Assembly (NCBI GenBank): GCA_013003285.1
Contig: JABDJY010000320.1
Coordinates: 1-6,104 of the forward strand
Origin: Alphaproteobacteria bacterium
GTDB lineage: Bacteria > Pseudomonadota > Alphaproteobacteria > UBA6615
Direction of reading: 5' to 3'
Length of the DNA stretch: 6,104 bases
Shown: positions 5,155-6,104 of the stretch, in pieces
Position numbering within the stretch: the stretch's first letter is position 1
Layout of the letters: each line of letters opens with the position of its first letter
Notes under the pieces: model-generated
What the model was told of the DNA's origin: nothing
The model's input: the letters and a program-made list of their open reading frames with translations, nothing else
The model's database searches: none
Program-made: the position numbers and the translations under genes

Positions 5155-5856
5155 TTAACCGGTCTGACGCTGCCAGCTGCCATCGGGCATGCGGCAGGCG
5201 GTCCCGGTGACCTGCTCCTCGTAACCGCCGAGGAAGACCCAGGACGTGTACTCACGACAATCGCGGCGATCGGCCGTGCGATAGGTGCGCGTCGGGGTCA
5301 CCTCATAGCGGTTGCCGGTGTCGGGATTATTCCAGATCACCGTCTGACCGGTACGGCCGGTCTCCAGCGTGTGCTGAACCCGTGCCTGATCGACCGGCTC
5401 CATGCTGCGGCCAATGGAACCGCCGATGACAGCGCCGGCGGCGATACCGCCGACGATGGCCGCCGTGCGGCCGCTGCCGCTGCCGATCGCGCTGCCGCCG
5501 AGACCACCGACCAAGGCGCCGACAATGGCGCCGCCGATAGTCGGCGAAATGCTGACATCCGACCGGCCACCATGGCCGTGGCGATAATGGCCGTGGGTCG
5601 GACGCGACACATAGACTGTCCGCCGCACGTCGCGATGACGTCGCACATGATGGTGCCCATGGTGCCGCTGATAGTGGCGCTTGTGACGGCGAACCTTGTG
5701 CTTGAACTTGTGATGACCATGGCCATGGCCATAACCATAGGCTGGCGCCCAGCGGGGCGGATCGGCCACCGCGGTCGGGGCGGCGAAGGGCATGGTGACA
5801 ATCGCAGCAGCCAAGGCGACCGCCAGGACACTCATTCGTTTGGTTGAATTCGACAT
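5155..5856 (-). CDS. His-rich glycine-zipper surface antigen family protein (RT0821/Lpp0805-like)
   Basis: This is a 233-residue exported protein. Residues 1-31 form a signal peptide with likely cleavage after TAVA. Residues 42-96 are very rich in His, Arg and Gly (GYGHGHGHH, HHGHHH). Residues 107-150 are a glycine-zipper, 2TM-like segment with repeated small-residue spacing (GGAIVGALVGGLGG, GGIAAGAVIGG). Residues 155-233 match the C-terminal domain of 17 kDa surface antigens, with the motif REYTSWVFLGGYEEQ followed by GTACRMPDGSW. Known relatives are outer-membrane lipoproteins; this one has no lipobox. Cys200 and Cys221 in the C-terminal domain could pair. I chose ATG 5856 because AGGAG lies 7 bases upstream. 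The in-frame GTG at 5862 would sit 1 base from that site. The gene begins 45 bases after the preceding stop and ends 24 bases before the next start. The likely role is envelope structural; metal binding by the His block is inference. Confidence 0.88.
   Translation of the reverse strand: MSNSTKRMSVLAVALAAAIVTMPFAAPTAVADPPRWAPAYGYGHGHGHHKFKHKVRRHKRHYQRHHGHHHVRRHRDVRRTVYVSRPTHGHYRHGHGGRSDVSISPTIGGAIVGALVGGLGGSAIGSGSGRTAAIVGGIAAGAVIGGSIGRSMEPVDQARVQHTLETGRTGQTVIWNNPDTGNRYEVTPTRTYRTADRRDCREYTSWVFLGGYEEQVTGTACRMPDGSWQRQTG
5569..5733 (-). repeat. Low-complexity His/Arg/Gly-coding tract
   Basis: This is the codon stretch for residues 42-96 of the glycine-zipper protein. It consists of imperfect repeats of GGC/CAT-type codons; a CCATGG core recurs near 5716-5731. 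It explains the many short open frames in the other five frames here. The tract is prone to length change by slippage, although no unit is long enough to call a true tandem repeat. Confidence 0.5.
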
Positions 5857-5863
5857 TTTCACT

Positions 5864-5868
5864 CTCCT
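5864..5868 (-). promoter_or_regulatory. Ribosome binding site fixing the start of the glycine-zipper gene
   Basis: AGGAG on the minus strand stands 7 bases before ATG 5856 and only 1 base before an in-frame GTG at 5862. This decides for the ATG. Confidence 0.75.
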
Positions 5869-5901
5869 ACTCGAAGACAGAAAGGGGGGGAGGACGGGCG
5901 C

Positions 5902-6104
5902 CTAGTAGCGCCCGCCAGAAACTTCGACCTGACCCAGGATGATCCGCACGATCTGTTCGGCCAGCTCCGGGTTACGGCGGTCATGGCCACCATGGTCGCG
6001 ATGGTCATGGGATGTGCGATGGACATCCCGGCCCCGACGCTGATGGCGCGGCGCACGCAGCTTCACTTTGATCGATTCGATGAACGCACGACCCCGAACG
6101 TCGA
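5902..6104 (-). CDS. C-terminal part of an unrecognised protein with a His-rich segment (5' end outside window)
   Basis: Only the last 66 codons and a TAG stop are visible; the gene begins beyond the right edge. The readable part starts DVRGRAFIESIKVKLR, which alternates like a beta-strand. A basic, His-rich stretch follows (RTSHDHRDHGGHDRR at about visible residues 29-43; six His in the 66 residues). It ends with a hydrophobic helix-like stretch (AEQIVRIILGQ) and the terminus VSGGRY. The frame is supported because it stays open to the window edge and stops just before the ribosome binding site of the next gene, 45 bases on. I do not recognise the family, and no function is assigned. The His clusters could bind metal, and the next gene also encodes a His-rich exported protein, so the two may be related in role. 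Whether this one has a signal peptide cannot be seen. I am fairly sure it is coding, but unsure of everything else. Confidence 0.6.
   Translation of the reverse strand, partial: DVRGRAFIESIKVKLRAPRHQRRGRDVHRTSHDHRDHGGHDRRNPELAEQIVRIILGQVEVSGGRY

Noticed and set aside
4924..5847. Long open frame of about 307 codons on the + strand opposite the glycine-zipper and PG-binding genes
   Set aside because: It is antisense to two well-supported genes, has low-complexity Ala/Gly/Met-rich content, resembles no family and has no convincing ribosome binding site. It is a by-product of GC-rich coding.
5857..5862. GTG at 5862 as start of the glycine-zipper gene
   Set aside because: It lies 1 base from the AGGAG, too close; ATG 5856 is spaced correctly at 7 bases.

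Overview
The window is a single, densely packed block of genes, all read on the minus strand (right to left). The DNA is GC-rich. Nearly every junction is an ATGA or TGATG overlap or a gap of at most 45 bases, so the whole window looks like one long operon. Its promoter lies beyond the right edge and its end beyond the left edge. The GC-rich coding, the Rickettsia-type (17 kDa antigen, RT0821/Lpp0805-like) glycine-zipper surface protein and the general style suggest an alphaproteobacterium, perhaps of the Rhodospirillales. That placement is inference, not proof.

In order of transcription: (1) the 3' end of an unrecognised gene with a His-rich tail (5902-6104); (2) an exported His-rich glycine-zipper surface-antigen protein (5155-5856); (3) a membrane-anchored protein with a FlgO/CsgG-like domain and a C-terminal peptidoglycan-binding domain (4294-5130); (4) a small ExbD/TolR-like bitopic protein (3844-4284); (5) an SLT-type lytic transglycosylase, probably a lipoprotein (3296-3847); (6) a TPR-like lipoprotein (2721-3299); (7) a periplasmic coiled-coil protein (1773-2684); (8) a second, small secreted helical protein (1366-1761); (9) a compact ExbB/TolQ/MotA-type proton-channel protein (828-1364); (10) a bitopic protein with a proline-rich periplasmic region (328-831); (11) the N-terminal part of a second bitopic, strongly proline-rich TonB-like protein running off the left edge (2-328).

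All ten proteins whose N-terminus is visible have a signal peptide, lipobox or membrane segment, and there is no cytoplasmic enzyme or regulator. The set contains an ExbB-like channel, an ExbD-like partner, two TonB-like stalks, periplasmic coiled coils, outer-membrane lipoprotein candidates, a wall-binding protein and a wall-cutting enzyme. Together these read as one proton-motive-force-driven machine spanning inner membrane, peptidoglycan and outer membrane. It resembles Ton, Tol-Pal and Mot systems in logic but is not a standard tonB-exbBD, tol-pal or mot operon. Its cargo or purpose cannot be read from the sequence.

There is no stretch over 300 bases without a gene, and I see no RNA genes, insertion sequences, CRISPR arrays, terminators or promoters. 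The only non-coding structures of note are a 12-bp perfect hairpin inside the signal-peptide codons of gene 7, a short tandem duplication in gene 3, and a run of seven G in the gap between genes 1 and 2.
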